DNA of 64,000 nt from Actinomadura harenae (GCF_003696215.1 NZ_RFFG01000004.1:1-64000), one strand, 5' to 3'. Counted from the stretch's first letter, positions 1 to 13,867 are shown. Notes: generated by a model not told the origin, from the letters alone. Numbers and translations: made by a program.

Positions 1-825
1 GGGCGCGGCGGTGGGTGCGGCGGGCTCGCGGCCGAGCGGCGGCAGCGGCCCCCGGACGTCGTCGCCGCGCCCCGTCATCGTCCGGTAGATGCGGTCGATC
101 AGCGCGGCGAACCCGGGCGCGTCCCGGTCCCGCGGCCGGTCCAGCGGGACGGCGTACTCGGCGCGCAGCGCCCCGGACCGCGCGCCGAGCACCACGATCC
201 GGTCGGCCATCAGCACGGCCTCCTCGATGTTGTGCGTGACCAGCACGATCGCGCGGGTCGGGAAGTCGCCCGACTCCCACAGCTCCAGCAGCTCGCCGCG
301 CAGGTTCTCGGCGGTCAGCACGTCCAGCGCGGAGAACGGCTCGTCCATCAGCAGCACGTCCGGCTCCACGACCAGCGCGCGGGCGAACCCGACGCGCTGC
401 CGCATCCCGCCCGACAGCTCCTTGGGGTAGGCCGACTCGAACCCGTCCAGGCCGATCAGGTCGATCGCCTGCGACGCCGCCGCGCGCCGGGGCGCCGCCC
501 GCATCCCGCGCGCCTCCAGCCCGACCTCCACGTTCTGCTGGACGGTCAGCCACGGCAGCAGCGCGAACGTCTGGAACACCATGGCCGTGCCCGGGTTCTC
601 ACCGGTCAGCACCTCGCCCCGGTACGCCACGCTGCCCTCGGTCGGCGGGATCAGCCCGGCCAGGCAGCGCAGCAGCGTCGACTTGCCCGACCCGCTCTTG
701 CCCAGCAGCGCGACGATCTCCCCGTCCCGGACGGTCAGGTCGATCCCCGACAGCACCGGCAGCTCGCCGTCCGCGCCCGCGAACGACTTGGTCAGCCCGC
801 GCACGGTCAGCAGCGCGTCGCTCAT
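1..825 (-). CDS. ABC transporter ATP-binding protein, nitrate/sulfonate/taurine type (C-terminus beyond window)
   Basis: This is the energising ATPase of an importer of the nitrate/sulfonate/taurine (SsuB/TauB-like) class, acting on the cytoplasmic face of the membrane. The translation starts MSDALLTVRGLTKSF and shows a Walker A motif (GKSGSGKST), the ABC signature LSGGMRQRVGFARAL, the Walker B region LLMDEPFSALD and the switch histidine in VTHNIEEAV. The ATG at 825 is preceded by GAGGTG. The gene runs off the left edge of the window with no stop. Related actinobacterial proteins often carry an extra C-terminal AAA-associated domain, which would lie outside. It follows the double permease gene by 26 bp and is clearly co-transcribed with it. 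No substrate-binding protein is visible, so the substrate is unknown. Confidence 0.93.
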   Translation of the reverse strand, partial: MSDALLTVRGLTKSFAGADGELPVLSGIDLTVRDGEIVALLGKSGSGKSTLLRCLAGLIPPTEGSVAYRGEVLTGENPGTAMVFQTFALLPWLTVQQNVEVGLEARGMRAAPRRAAASQAIDLIGLDGFESAYPKELSGGMRQRVGFARALVVEPDVLLMDEPFSALDVLTAENLRGELLELWESGDFPTRAIVLVTHNIEEAVLMADRIVVLGARSGALRAEYAVPLDRPRDRDAPGFAALIDRIYRTMTGRGDDVRGPLPPLGREPAAPTAAP

Positions 826-851
826 GCCCACCTCACACAGCCCATCTCCCC

Positions 852-2588
852 TCACAACGAGTACCGGCGTTCGGCGAGCCGGTACAGGCGCCGCCACAGC
901 AGCCGGTTCATCCCCACCACGTACAGGGCCATCACGGTGACGCCCGCGAACAGCCGCGGATGGTCGCCGGACTCCGCCGCGCGCGCCACGTACGCGCCGA
1001 GCCCCGTCGCGGTCAGCGTCGTCCCGCCGAACGCGACGATCTCCGACACGATCGAGGCGTTCCACGCGCCGCCGGACGCGGTCACCACGCCGGTCACGTA
1101 CGCGGGGAAGACGCCCGGGACGATCAGCCGCCGCCACCGCCGCCACCCGCGCAGGCCCAGGTCGTCCATCGCCTCGCGCAGGTCGGTCGGGATGGCCATC
1201 GCCCCGGCGATCGCGTTGAACAGGATGTACCACTGCGCGCCGAGCGCCATCAGCAGGATCCCGCCGAGGTTCAGCGGCAGCCCGGTCCGGACGAAGAACC
1301 AGGTGGCCAGCGGGAACAGGAAGTTCGCCGGGAAGCTCGCCAGCAGCTGCACGATCGGCTGCGCGACGCGCGTCAGCCGGGGCGACAGGCCGATCCGCAC
1401 CCCGACCGGCACCCACACCACCGTCGCGACGGCGATCAGGACGACGACCCGGGCGAGCGTCGCGAGGCCGAGCAGCAGCGGCTCGCCGAACACGCCGAGA
1501 CCGGTCCGCTCGTTCAGGTAGCGGACGAGGTCGACCGCGCCCCAGCCGATCGCGAGGACGACGGCCGCGCCGAACACCGCGTCCCCGAGGCGCCGCCTCC
1601 GCCCGCCGTCGCGGAACGGGCGGCCGTCGCGTCCGAAGACCCGCCCGGCGCGTCCGGCGGCCTCCCCGGCGGGTGCGAGGACCCGGGCGAGCACGCGCGG
1701 CCAGTGCGCCCGCCGCAGGAAGTCCAGGACGAGCGACCGCTGGATCTCGGCGGCCCCGGCCTGCTCCACCTTGAACCGCTCGGCCCACGCGACCAGCGGA
1801 CGCCAGAACAGGAAGTTCACCCCGACGACCATCACGGCCATCGCCCCGATCGCCCACCCGACGTCCCGCAGGCTGCCCGCCGCGATCGCCCGGCCCGCGT
1901 ACGCGCCGACGCCCGGCAGCGCCCGCCCGCGGTCCCGGACCGTCATCATCTCGGACGCCACCAGGAAGAACCAGCCGCCGCCGAAGCTCATCATCGCGTT
2001 CCACACCAGCGGGATCGCGCCGCCGGGCAGCTCGATCCGCCAGAACCGCATCCACCGGGTGAACCCCAGGTCGCGGGACAGTTCGTCCAGCTCGCGCGGC
2101 GTCTGCGCCATCGAGTGGTAGAACGCGAACGCCATGTTCCATGCCTGCGAGGTGAAGATCGCGAAGATCGACGCGCACTCCAGCCCGAACGCCGAGCCGG
2201 GGAACAGCGCCACGAAGCCGCTCACCGCGACCGTGAGGAACGCCAGGACCGGGATCGACTGGAGGACGTCCAGCGCCGGGATCAGCACCCGTTCCAGCCG
2301 CCGCGAGTGCGCCGCCGCGTACGCGTAGACCAGCGCGAACACCAGCGACACCCCGAGCGCGGCGAACATCCGCAGCAGGCTGCGCACCGCGTAATACGGC
2401 AGGTGCGCGGGATCCGCGCCGAGGCGCCCGCCCCGGGACGGCGTGAACGACACCGGCGTCCCCGACCCGGCCCGCACCACCGCGTACAGCAGCACGGCCA
2501 CCCCGACGGCGACGACGACGTCCACCCACGACCACCGGCCGGACCTCGCACCGCCCGGACGCCCCGTCCCCCACCGGGGAGGCGTCAT
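852..2588 (-). CDS. Fused double-domain ABC transporter permease
   Basis: This 578-residue integral membrane protein contains two BPD_transp_1 permease units in one chain, so one molecule can supply both halves of the channel. Each half has its own EAA-like coupling loop: one around PRELDELSRDLGF followed by ELPGGAIPL, the other around PTDLREAMDDLGL followed by IVPGVFPAY. Ordinary SsuC/TauC permeases are about 260 residues and dimerise, so the length fits a tandem fusion. The start was set at the ATG giving MTPPRWGTG, just before the first membrane helix (DVVVAVGVAVLLYAVV). The frame stays open upstream to 3569, but that extension is antisense to the MBL gene and reads as low-complexity shadow. 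The gene is divergent from the MBL-fold gene, with 162 bp between them for both promoters. Confidence 0.9.
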   Translation of the reverse strand: MTPPRWGTGRPGGARSGRWSWVDVVVAVGVAVLLYAVVRAGSGTPVSFTPSRGGRLGADPAHLPYYAVRSLLRMFAALGVSLVFALVYAYAAAHSRRLERVLIPALDVLQSIPVLAFLTVAVSGFVALFPGSAFGLECASIFAIFTSQAWNMAFAFYHSMAQTPRELDELSRDLGFTRWMRFWRIELPGGAIPLVWNAMMSFGGGWFFLVASEMMTVRDRGRALPGVGAYAGRAIAAGSLRDVGWAIGAMAVMVVGVNFLFWRPLVAWAERFKVEQAGAAEIQRSLVLDFLRRAHWPRVLARVLAPAGEAAGRAGRVFGRDGRPFRDGGRRRRLGDAVFGAAVVLAIGWGAVDLVRYLNERTGLGVFGEPLLLGLATLARVVVLIAVATVVWVPVGVRIGLSPRLTRVAQPIVQLLASFPANFLFPLATWFFVRTGLPLNLGGILLMALGAQWYILFNAIAGAMAIPTDLREAMDDLGLRGWRRWRRLIVPGVFPAYVTGVVTASGGAWNASIVSEIVAFGGTTLTATGLGAYVARAAESGDHPRLFAGVTVMALYVVGMNRLLWRRLYRLAERRYSL

Positions 2589-2750
2589 CCCCCACCCGCT
2601 TCCACGAGGTGCAGCCTGCCACGTCCTCCCGCCGCGGACGAACCGGGCCGCCGGAACCGCGGATCGTGACCGGCCCGCGTCGTTCGGGCGCCGGGGCGCG
2701 GGTATCAACCACCGAGCCGACCGCCCCGCCAGCCCCTTGAGGAGACGCGC

Positions 2751-3665
2751 ATGTCCGCCGTGCCCGAGCCGTACCTGCAGGAGATCGCCGACGGGATCCA
2801 CGCCTACGTCCAGCCGGACGGCACCTGGTGCCTCAACAACGCGGGCGTGCTCGTCGGCCCGGACGCGGTCACCCTCGTCGACACCACGGCCACCGAGCGC
2901 CGCACGCGGCGGCTGCGCGAGGCCGTCGCGTCGGTGACGCACCTCCCGATCCGGACGGTCGTCAACACCCACCACCACGGCGACCACACCCACGGCAACC
3001 ACCTGTTCGCCGACCGGGCGCGGGTGATCGGGCACGACCGGTGCCCCGCCGCCGTCCTCGAACAGGGGACGCTGGTCAAGAGCCTGTGGCCGGACGTCGA
3101 GTGGGGCGACGTCCAGGTGAGCCCGCCGAACGTGACGTTCTCCGACCGGATGACCCTCCACCTCGGGGACCTCCGCGTCGAACTGCACTACGCGGGCCCG
3201 GCGCACACCGACAACGACGTCGTGGTGTGGATCCCCGAGCGTCGGACGCTGCTCGCCGGGGACATCGTGTTCAACGGCGGCACCCCGTTCGTCCTGTGGG
3301 GCTCGGTGTCGGGGACGCTCGCCGCGCTCGACCGGCTGCGCGCGCTCCGCCCCACCACCGTCCTGCCCGGTCACGGGCCGGTCGGCGGACCGGAGCTGTT
3401 CGACCGCACCGCGCGCTACCTGCGCTGGATCCAGACCCTCGCCCGGGACGCCGCCGGCGCCGGGCTCACCCCGCTCCAGGCCGCGCGCGAGGCCGGACTC
3501 GGCGAGTTCGCCGACTGGACCGACTCCGAACGCGTCGTCGGGAACCTGCACCGGGCCTTCGCCGAGCACGCCGGGGCCGGGCCCGGCGCGCCGATCGACA
3601 CCCGCACCGCCCTGATCGAGATGGTCGAGTACAACGGCGGAAAGCCCCTGACCTGCCTGGCCTGA
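2751..3665 (+). CDS. MBL-fold metallo-hydrolase
   Basis: This is a 304-residue metallo-beta-lactamase-fold hydrolase. The dinuclear metal-binding signature is NTHHHGDHTHGN (HxHxDH) at about residues 74-85. The downstream ligands lie in GPAHTDND, LLAGDIVFNGG and PGHGP. The start is fixed by a strong GAGGAG ribosome site just upstream of the ATG. There is no signal peptide, so it is probably cytoplasmic. The fold covers lactonases, glyoxalase II-like thioesterases and sulfatases, and the sequence does not identify the substrate. It is divergent from the ABC permease and convergent with the carboxylase, so it is probably a single-gene unit. Confidence 0.9.
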   Translation: MSAVPEPYLQEIADGIHAYVQPDGTWCLNNAGVLVGPDAVTLVDTTATERRTRRLREAVASVTHLPIRTVVNTHHHGDHTHGNHLFADRARVIGHDRCPAAVLEQGTLVKSLWPDVEWGDVQVSPPNVTFSDRMTLHLGDLRVELHYAGPAHTDNDVVVWIPERRTLLAGDIVFNGGTPFVLWGSVSGTLAALDRLRALRPTTVLPGHGPVGGPELFDRTARYLRWIQTLARDAAGAGLTPLQAAREAGLGEFADWTDSERVVGNLHRAFAEHAGAGPGAPIDTRTALIEMVEYNGGKPLTCLA

Positions 3666-3684
3666 CGGTCGTACAGGTCAGGCC
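3659..3684. terminator. Candidate bidirectional terminator between convergent genes
   Basis: Perfect 8-bp inverted repeat GGCCTGAC/GTCAGGCC with a 10-nt loop. It overlaps the MBL gene stop codon and lies between two convergent genes. There is no T-tract, as is common in high-GC actinomycetes. Confidence 0.45.
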
Positions 3685-3714
3685 GGGCGGGTCAGGGGCG
3701 GGCCGGGGCGTCCG

Positions 3715-9231
<5,517 letters not shown>

Positions 9232-9363
9232 CGGCAGAGCCTCCAAACACCCGGGAACACGATGGGCGGCACCGTGCCGGGTGCCGCCTAGTCCGTCCTC
9301 CAGCCTGTCCGATCTCCACCCTCTTCACCAAGGCGTACGCCCACACGTGCCAGGCCCCTCGCC

Positions 9364-9428
9364 TTGTGGGAACCCCACAAAAGCCCGCCCGCTCTTGAGT
9401 GCCAGAGCACTTACGGAGAGTGACACTC
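9364..9428. promoter_or_regulatory. Cluster of three palindromes upstream of the carboxylase gene
   Basis: The 222-bp gap between the TetR stop and the carboxylase start holds three perfect inverted repeats: TTGTGGG-AAC-CCCACAA (9364-9380), AGTGC-CAGA-GCACT (9398-9411) and GAGTG-A-CACTC (9418-9428). They are candidate operators or, for the first, a short hairpin terminator of the TetR transcript. None matches the TCGACAC-type sites upstream of the TetR gene, so a different regulator is likely. Confidence 0.45.
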
Positions 9429-9453
9429 CCTTGTCGGCGACCCGCCGGGGGTG

Positions 9454-10086
9454 TCAGGCGGTGCGGGCGTAGATCGCGTTCAGGACGACGTGGAGCAGGG
9501 TCTCGACCAGGTGGTCCTCGTCGACGGCGGGCCGCTGGCCGGTGAACAGGGCGTTCATGGAGCGCTCGACCATGAGGCTCAGGGCGGTGGCCAGCTCGCG
9601 GGCGGGCGGGCCGTCCGGGGCGGCGCCCGCGGCGCGCTCGGCCTCGATGATCGCGGCGTCGCGCTCGACCCAGTCGGTCATGATCCGGGTCCAGAGCGCG
9701 CCGACCTCGGGATCGCCCGCGCGGGCGGCGTCGGCGGCGGCCGTGACCGCGCGGTGCGCGCCGAAGGTCGTGAGGAAGGCGGTCAGGACGTCCCGCCAGA
9801 AGGCCGCCGGGTCGGCGATGGGGGAGGGCGGGCGCGGGACGATCGCCCGGTCCGCCTCCTCGGCCACCCGGTCGAGCAGCGAGAGCAGCACGTCCTTCTT
9901 GGACGAGAAGTAGAAGTAGAAGGTCGGGCGGGAGATGCCCGCTCCGGCGGCGAGGTCCTCGATCGAGATCTCGGCCAGCGGACGCTCCGCCAGCAGCCGT
10001 TCGGCCGTGGTGAGGATGGCCGCCTCGCGCTCGTCGCCCGACGGGCGGGACGAGCGGCGGCTCCGTGAGGCCCGGGACGTCGCCAT
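9454..10086 (-). CDS. TetR/AcrR family transcriptional regulator (EthR-like)
   Basis: This 210-residue repressor has an N-terminal helix-turn-helix (ISIEDLAAGAGISRPTFYFYFSSKKDVLLSLLD) and a long helical ligand-binding domain. The start is the ATG at 10086 (MATSRASRSRRSS), which leaves two perfect TCGACAC-N-GTGTCGA palindromes upstream as its own and its neighbour's operators; the open frame beyond this ATG runs through those palindromes and is not coding. It is divergent from the alcohol dehydrogenase-P450 pair, which it probably represses together with itself. The helix-turn-helix and the FYFYFSSKKD motif resemble EthR-type regulators; that similarity is inference. Confidence 0.9.
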   Translation of the reverse strand: MATSRASRSRRSSRPSGDEREAAILTTAERLLAERPLAEISIEDLAAGAGISRPTFYFYFSSKKDVLLSLLDRVAEEADRAIVPRPPSPIADPAAFWRDVLTAFLTTFGAHRAVTAAADAARAGDPEVGALWTRIMTDWVERDAAIIEAERAAGAAPDGPPARELATALSLMVERSMNALFTGQRPAVDEDHLVETLLHVVLNAIYARTA

Positions 10087-10114
10087 GCCTTCGATCCTAA
10101 CAGCGTCGATGCCG

Positions 10115-10166
10115 TCGACACGGTGTCGAGATCTACGACACGTCAGGAACATCGACACAGTGTCGA
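10115..10166. promoter_or_regulatory. Two TetR operators in the divergent promoter region
   Basis: Two perfect 15-bp palindromes share the same arms: TCGACAC-G-GTGTCGA at 10115-10129 and TCGACAC-A-GTGTCGA at 10152-10166. Their centres are 37 bp apart, and a further CGACAC half-site lies between them. They sit between the leftward TetR gene and the rightward alcohol dehydrogenase gene, the usual position for autoregulation plus control of the neighbour. Confidence 0.8.
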
Positions 10167-10247
10167 GAGTTGAGGGGAACAAACGGAGAAACAGCTCTAA
10201 CCGCCGCGTTCCACTCGGAACGCCCGGCGGATCGGGAGGCGATGACC

Positions 10248-11255
10248 ATGCTGGCCGGACGGCTTCACTTCACCGCGGGCAGCCGCGAGTTCCGGATCGA
10301 CGAGGTCCCGGTCCCCGAGCCGGGCCCCGACCAGGTGCTCATCAAGGTCGAGGCCGCCGGCGTCTGCCTGTCCGACGTCCACCTCATCGACGGCACCCTC
10401 ACCCCCTTCCTGCTCACCGAGGAGGCCGTCACCCTCGGCCACGAGACCGCGGGCACCGTCCACACGCTCGGCCCGGGCGTCACCGGTGCGAAGGTCGGCG
10501 ACCGCGTCCTGCTCCAGGCGGGCGAGGACCGCGGCGGCATGACCTACACGCGCGGCGTCGACTACGACGGCGGATGGGCCGAGTACGCCCTCGCCCGCGT
10601 CGACACCCTCGTCCCCATCCCGGACGACCTGCCGTTCGAGCAGGCCTGCTTCGTCCCGGACGCCGTCTCCACCCCCTGGGGCGCGATCACCGCGACCGCC
10701 CACGTGCGCCCGGCCGAGGCGGTCGGCGTCTGGGGCGTCGGCGGGCTCGGCGCCCACGGCGTCCAGCTGCTGCGCATGGCCGGCGCCGCCCCGATCATCG
10801 CGGTCGACCCGCTGCCCGCCGCCCGCGACCGCGCCCTGGAGTTCGGCGCGGACCTCGCGCTCGACCCCGCCGACCCCGGATTCCGCGACCGGATCCTCGC
10901 CGTCACCGAGGGCCAGGGCGTCGCGGCGGCGTTCGACTTCGCCGGGGTCCCCGCCGTCCGCGAGCAGGCCGTCGCGTCCCTCGCCCCCGGCGGGCGCCTC
11001 ACCCTCGTCGGCCTCACCGACAAGCCCATCACGATCACCGACGGCACCCTGTTCAGCTACTTCCAGAAGCGGCTGCTCGGCCACTACGGCTCCACGCCCG
11101 AGCACGTCGTCGAGCTCGTCAAGCTCCTGCGCACGCACCGGCTCGACTTCTCCCGCTCGGTCAGCGCCGTCATGCCGCTCGCGGACGCCGCCAAGGCCGT
11201 CCGCGCTCTGGAGACCAAGGAGGGCGACCCGATCCGCATCGTCCTCAAGCCCTGA
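10248..11255 (+). CDS. Zinc-type medium-chain alcohol dehydrogenase
   Basis: This 335-residue MDR-superfamily oxidoreductase interconverts an alcohol and a carbonyl compound with NAD(P). It shows a GroES-like N-terminus with the catalytic zinc ligands (VCLSDVHL, LGHETAG) and a Rossmann fold (VGVWGVGGLGAHGVQLLRMAG). The structural-zinc four-cysteine lobe is absent. Start: two ATGs occur 6 bp apart at 10242 and 10248; GGGAGG ends at 10239, so 10248 (MLAGRLHFTAG) has the normal 8-nt spacing. It is directly downstream of the TetR operators and 61 bp upstream of a P450, suggesting a small inducible oxidation unit for a shared substrate. The substrate is unknown. Confidence 0.9.
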   Translation: MLAGRLHFTAGSREFRIDEVPVPEPGPDQVLIKVEAAGVCLSDVHLIDGTLTPFLLTEEAVTLGHETAGTVHTLGPGVTGAKVGDRVLLQAGEDRGGMTYTRGVDYDGGWAEYALARVDTLVPIPDDLPFEQACFVPDAVSTPWGAITATAHVRPAEAVGVWGVGGLGAHGVQLLRMAGAAPIIAVDPLPAARDRALEFGADLALDPADPGFRDRILAVTEGQGVAAAFDFAGVPAVREQAVASLAPGGRLTLVGLTDKPITITDGTLFSYFQKRLLGHYGSTPEHVVELVKLLRTHRLDFSRSVSAVMPLADAAKAVRALETKEGDPIRIVLKP

Positions 11256-11316
11256 CGGCTTCTCCGCGCCGTCCCGGGTATGCCGCACATGTCCGTTCCC
11301 GACCGAGGAGAGCGCC

Positions 11317-12582
11317 ATGCGCGGCGACCGCACCCTGGACCGCATCCCCGGCCCACCCCCCAAGGACGGCGCGGAGGCCATCGCGGCCGCCGGTGGCCTG
11401 CACAACTACCAGCGGAAACTGCACGCCGAACACGGACCGGTCGTCCGGCTCGCGCTCCCCGGTGGGGACGTCGCGGTGTCGGTGGCCGACCCCGTCCTGC
11501 TGGAGGCGACGGCCGGGATCGACAAGCGCCCGGACGAGCTGTTCGCCTTCCTGGAACCCCTTCAGGAGGCGGGCAACCTCCAGACGCTCCCCGCGGACGA
11601 GCACACCCCCTGGCGCCGGGTGCTCCTGACCGTCCTGGCGGGACGCCCCTCACACGAGGCGCACTTCGCCCGCTTCACGGAACTGACCGTCGACCTCGCC
11701 GACCGGTGGGAACGGCAGGGCTCGGTCGAACTCCAGAAGGACCTGAGCGAGCTGTCCCTGCGCATGATCTGCGCGTACGCGCTCGGCGGCGGCCTCTCAC
11801 CCGAACGGTCGGCACACGTCGTCTCCGCCTTCGAGGACGTCCTGACCGAACACCAGGCGCAACCGCGCGCCGCACTGGCCTACCTGCGCGGCACCGTGGA
11901 CGACGTCCTCGCCGCGCCCGAACGCGGCGACCTGGTCGCCGCCCTCGCCGAGGCGGGCATGTCCCCGGCCCGGATCCGCGACTCGGTCCTGATGATCATG
12001 CTCGCCGCCCACCACACCACCGGCGTCGCGATCTCCTGGACCCTCTACCTGCTGTCCCGCCACCCGTCCGCGGCCGACCGCGCCACCGCCGAGGTCGATG
12101 CTGTTCTTGCCGGACGCGCCGTCCCCGACTACGCCGACCTCAGGCGGATGACCTACCTCGACCGCGTCCTCAAGGAGGCCATGCGCCTGTACCCGCCGGG
12201 CCCCTACGGCGCCCGCGAGACCACCGAGGAGGTGACGCTCGGCGAGTACACCGTCCCGCCCGGAACGACGATCTTCTACCCTTTCTGGGCCGTCCACATG
12301 AACCCCGAGTGCTGGCCCGAACCCGAGCGGTTCGACCCCGACCGATTCACCCCGGAGGCTTCGGCCGGACGCCCGCGCCTCGCCCACATCCCGTTCGGAT
12401 TCGGCCCCCGCAGTTGCGAGGGCGCCGCCCTGGCGATGGTCGAAGCGCGGCTCGTCCTGGCCGTCCTGCTGAAACGCCTCCGCTTCCGGCTCACGCCGGG
12501 ACAGACGATCACGCCCATCGAACGCTTCGTCCTGTGGGCGCAGAACGACATCCGCATGGACGTCACACCACGCAGCGGGTGA
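11317..12582 (+). CDS. Cytochrome P450
   Basis: This 421-residue soluble haem monooxygenase has the haem-binding loop FGFGPRSCEGAALA (axial Cys367), the K-helix pair KEAMR (E287/R290) and PERFDPDRF. The I-helix oxygen-activation motif reads AAHHTT at 230-235, with His233 where most P450s have Glu or Asp. The length is typical for bacterial class I P450s, and no fused reductase or adjacent ferredoxin is present, so redox partners come from elsewhere. GAGGAG precedes the ATG. It follows the alcohol dehydrogenase in the TetR-controlled unit. Its stop is 3 bp from the convergent S4-protein stop. Confidence 0.93.
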   Translation: MRGDRTLDRIPGPPPKDGAEAIAAAGGLHNYQRKLHAEHGPVVRLALPGGDVAVSVADPVLLEATAGIDKRPDELFAFLEPLQEAGNLQTLPADEHTPWRRVLLTVLAGRPSHEAHFARFTELTVDLADRWERQGSVELQKDLSELSLRMICAYALGGGLSPERSAHVVSAFEDVLTEHQAQPRAALAYLRGTVDDVLAAPERGDLVAALAEAGMSPARIRDSVLMIMLAAHHTTGVAISWTLYLLSRHPSAADRATAEVDAVLAGRAVPDYADLRRMTYLDRVLKEAMRLYPPGPYGARETTEEVTLGEYTVPPGTTIFYPFWAVHMNPECWPEPERFDPDRFTPEASAGRPRLAHIPFGFGPRSCEGAALAMVEARLVLAVLLKRLRFRLTPGQTITPIERFVLWAQNDIRMDVTPRSG

Positions 12583-12585
12583 CGC

Positions 12586-13014
12586 TCACTCGTCCTCCAG
12601 GCCGCGCCTGATCTTGTCCGGATCACCGAACACCGGACCGTCCAGCTTGGCGCGCAGCCGCTCCATGTCCCGCCGGTCACGCTTCGTCGGACGTCCAGCA
12701 CCGCGGTCACGCAGCCCGATCGGCATCGTCAGCCCACGCGGCGGCGGAGGCGGACTGTTGTCGATCAGGCATTCCTGAGCCACCGGCGCCCCGACCCGCT
12801 TGCGGATCACCTTCTTCACGACGACCACGCGCTCCCGGCCCTCGACCCGCACCCGCACCTCGTCCCCGGCCTTGACGGCCGTGGCGGGCTTCGCGCGCTC
12901 GTCGTTCACCCGCACATGCCCCGCACGGCACGCCGTGGTCGCCTGCGACCGGGTCTTCAACAGCCGGACCGACCAGATCCACAGGTCGACCCTTACGGTC
13001 TCCTCGCCTGCCAT
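12586..13014 (-). CDS. S4-domain RNA-binding protein, Hsp15/HslR-like
   Basis: This 142-residue basic protein has an N-terminal S4 fold (VRVDLWIWSVRLLKTRSQATTACRAGHVRVN). In Escherichia coli Hsp15 this fold binds stalled 50S subunits carrying nascent chains. The core ends near residue 85 and is followed by a proline run and a charged tail (GRPTKRDRRDMERLRAKL), as in actinobacterial members. Start is the ATG giving MAGEETVRVD; 14 further codons are open upstream, but the homologous core begins here. It is convergent with the P450. The role in ribosome rescue is inferred from the family. Confidence 0.87.
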   Translation of the reverse strand: MAGEETVRVDLWIWSVRLLKTRSQATTACRAGHVRVNDERAKPATAVKAGDEVRVRVEGRERVVVVKKVIRKRVGAPVAQECLIDNSPPPPPRGLTMPIGLRDRGAGRPTKRDRRDMERLRAKLDGPVFGDPDKIRRGLEDE

Positions 13015-13065
13015 GATCCGAACCCTAACCCGGCCCCCCGACCGCCCCCGACCCATTTTTTGCGA

Positions 13066-13725
13066 TCATTCGCGCCCCCGGACGACCGCCGCCTCCCCGC
13101 ACAGGAACGAGGCCCCCTCGACGAGCGCCTCCGTGACCCGCACCCCCGTCAGCCGCTCCGCCAACGCGAACGCCCCCGACGTGGACGGCCCGATCTCGTC
13201 CGTCTCCGGATCCAGATCGAAACCGATCTCCCGCATCTCATCGAGCAACCCGTCAGGCGCGCTGCCGCTCCGCTGGAAGGCGAACAACGGCTCGAAATCC
13301 AGCCGCAGATCACCGTCCTCGATCCACATGAAGTCGCCGTGCCCGTTCCCGTTGTTGTAACGATGAGTGACCAGGCGCGTCCCCATCGATACCGGCACCA
13401 TCAGTTCCGGAACGACGCCCAGATACCCGTTCACCTCAAAGGCGAGCGTCCAGTCCCCGCCGTCCCCGGGCACGGTCGTCGCGCCGATGAACTGGACGTC
13501 CCCGTGATGAGGCGTGTCCCAGTAATCGAAGGACGTCTCCACGAACCACTCGTCCAACGGTGCCGCGTCACGCAGAACCCGAGCCCCAAGCCGCCGCATG
13601 AACTCACCCGGCGCGATCCCACGCACCAACGTGAGGCAGTACGCCGAGAACAACCCGTCACCGCCGCCCTCAGCCCACGAGTAATCAGCGGCAACAGCTG
13701 AAGAACGCCCAATATCGGATGACAT
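13066..13725 (-). CDS. DUF6461 family protein
   Basis: This 219-residue protein matches the actinobacterial DUF6461 pattern as I remember it: an early YCLTLVRGIAPGEFMRRLGA segment, a central THRYNNGNGHGDFMWIEDGDLRLDFEPLF stretch, and a C-terminal SGAFALAERLTGVRVT-LVEGASFLCG motif with a conserved late cysteine. The family has no established function and often occurs near polymorphic-toxin or regulatory loci. No signal peptide or membrane segment is seen. It is divergent from the PQQ-like membrane protein; the 142-bp gap holds two inverted repeats. Confidence 0.8.
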   Translation of the reverse strand: MSSDIGRSSAVAADYSWAEGGGDGLFSAYCLTLVRGIAPGEFMRRLGARVLRDAAPLDEWFVETSFDYWDTPHHGDVQFIGATTVPGDGGDWTLAFEVNGYLGVVPELMVPVSMGTRLVTHRYNNGNGHGDFMWIEDGDLRLDFEPLFAFQRSGSAPDGLLDEMREIGFDLDPETDEIGPSTSGAFALAERLTGVRVTEALVEGASFLCGEAAVVRGRE

Positions 13726-13741
13726 CCGCCCACCCTAGGAC

Positions 13742-13778
13742 GTCTCCGTGTTCGAGGCATGCCGACTCGAACAGAGAC
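13742..13778. promoter_or_regulatory. Long inverted repeat in divergent promoter region
   Basis: TGTTCGAG (13749-13756) and CTCGAACA (13766-13773) form a perfect 8-bp repeat. Outer arms GTCTC and GAGAC extend it to 13 bp with a two-base bulge. It lies just upstream of the DUF6461 start. It could be an operator or a hairpin. Confidence 0.5.
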
Positions 13779-13806
13779 ATTGACGAGCTTGACGGCATTT
13801 GTGGAA

Positions 13807-13830
13807 GTGATCCTGCTATAAGTGGATCAC
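13807..13830 (+). promoter_or_regulatory. Promoter -10 element inside an operator-like palindrome
   Basis: GTGATCC (13807-13813) and GGATCAC (13824-13830) form a perfect 7-bp inverted repeat. It flanks a good -10 hexamer, TATAAG (13817-13822), 46 bp upstream of the PQQ-like protein start. A factor bound here would occlude the promoter. No -35 at ideal spacing is evident. Confidence 0.5.
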
Positions 13831-13867
13831 CCCGCATGTCGTCTGTCCGCCGCACGGAAGAAGTGGC

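Noticed and set aside
2589..3569. N-terminal extension of the ABC permease frame to 905 residues
   Set aside because: It lies antisense to the MBL-fold gene, has biased charged composition and no ribosome site; the membrane domains start at the ATG at 2588.
9232..9246. TTG start at 9246 for the carboxylase
   Set aside because: The GGAGG site is 8 nt before GTG 9231 and would lie within the coding sequence if TTG were used; family members begin MFRRIAIVNRGEAA.
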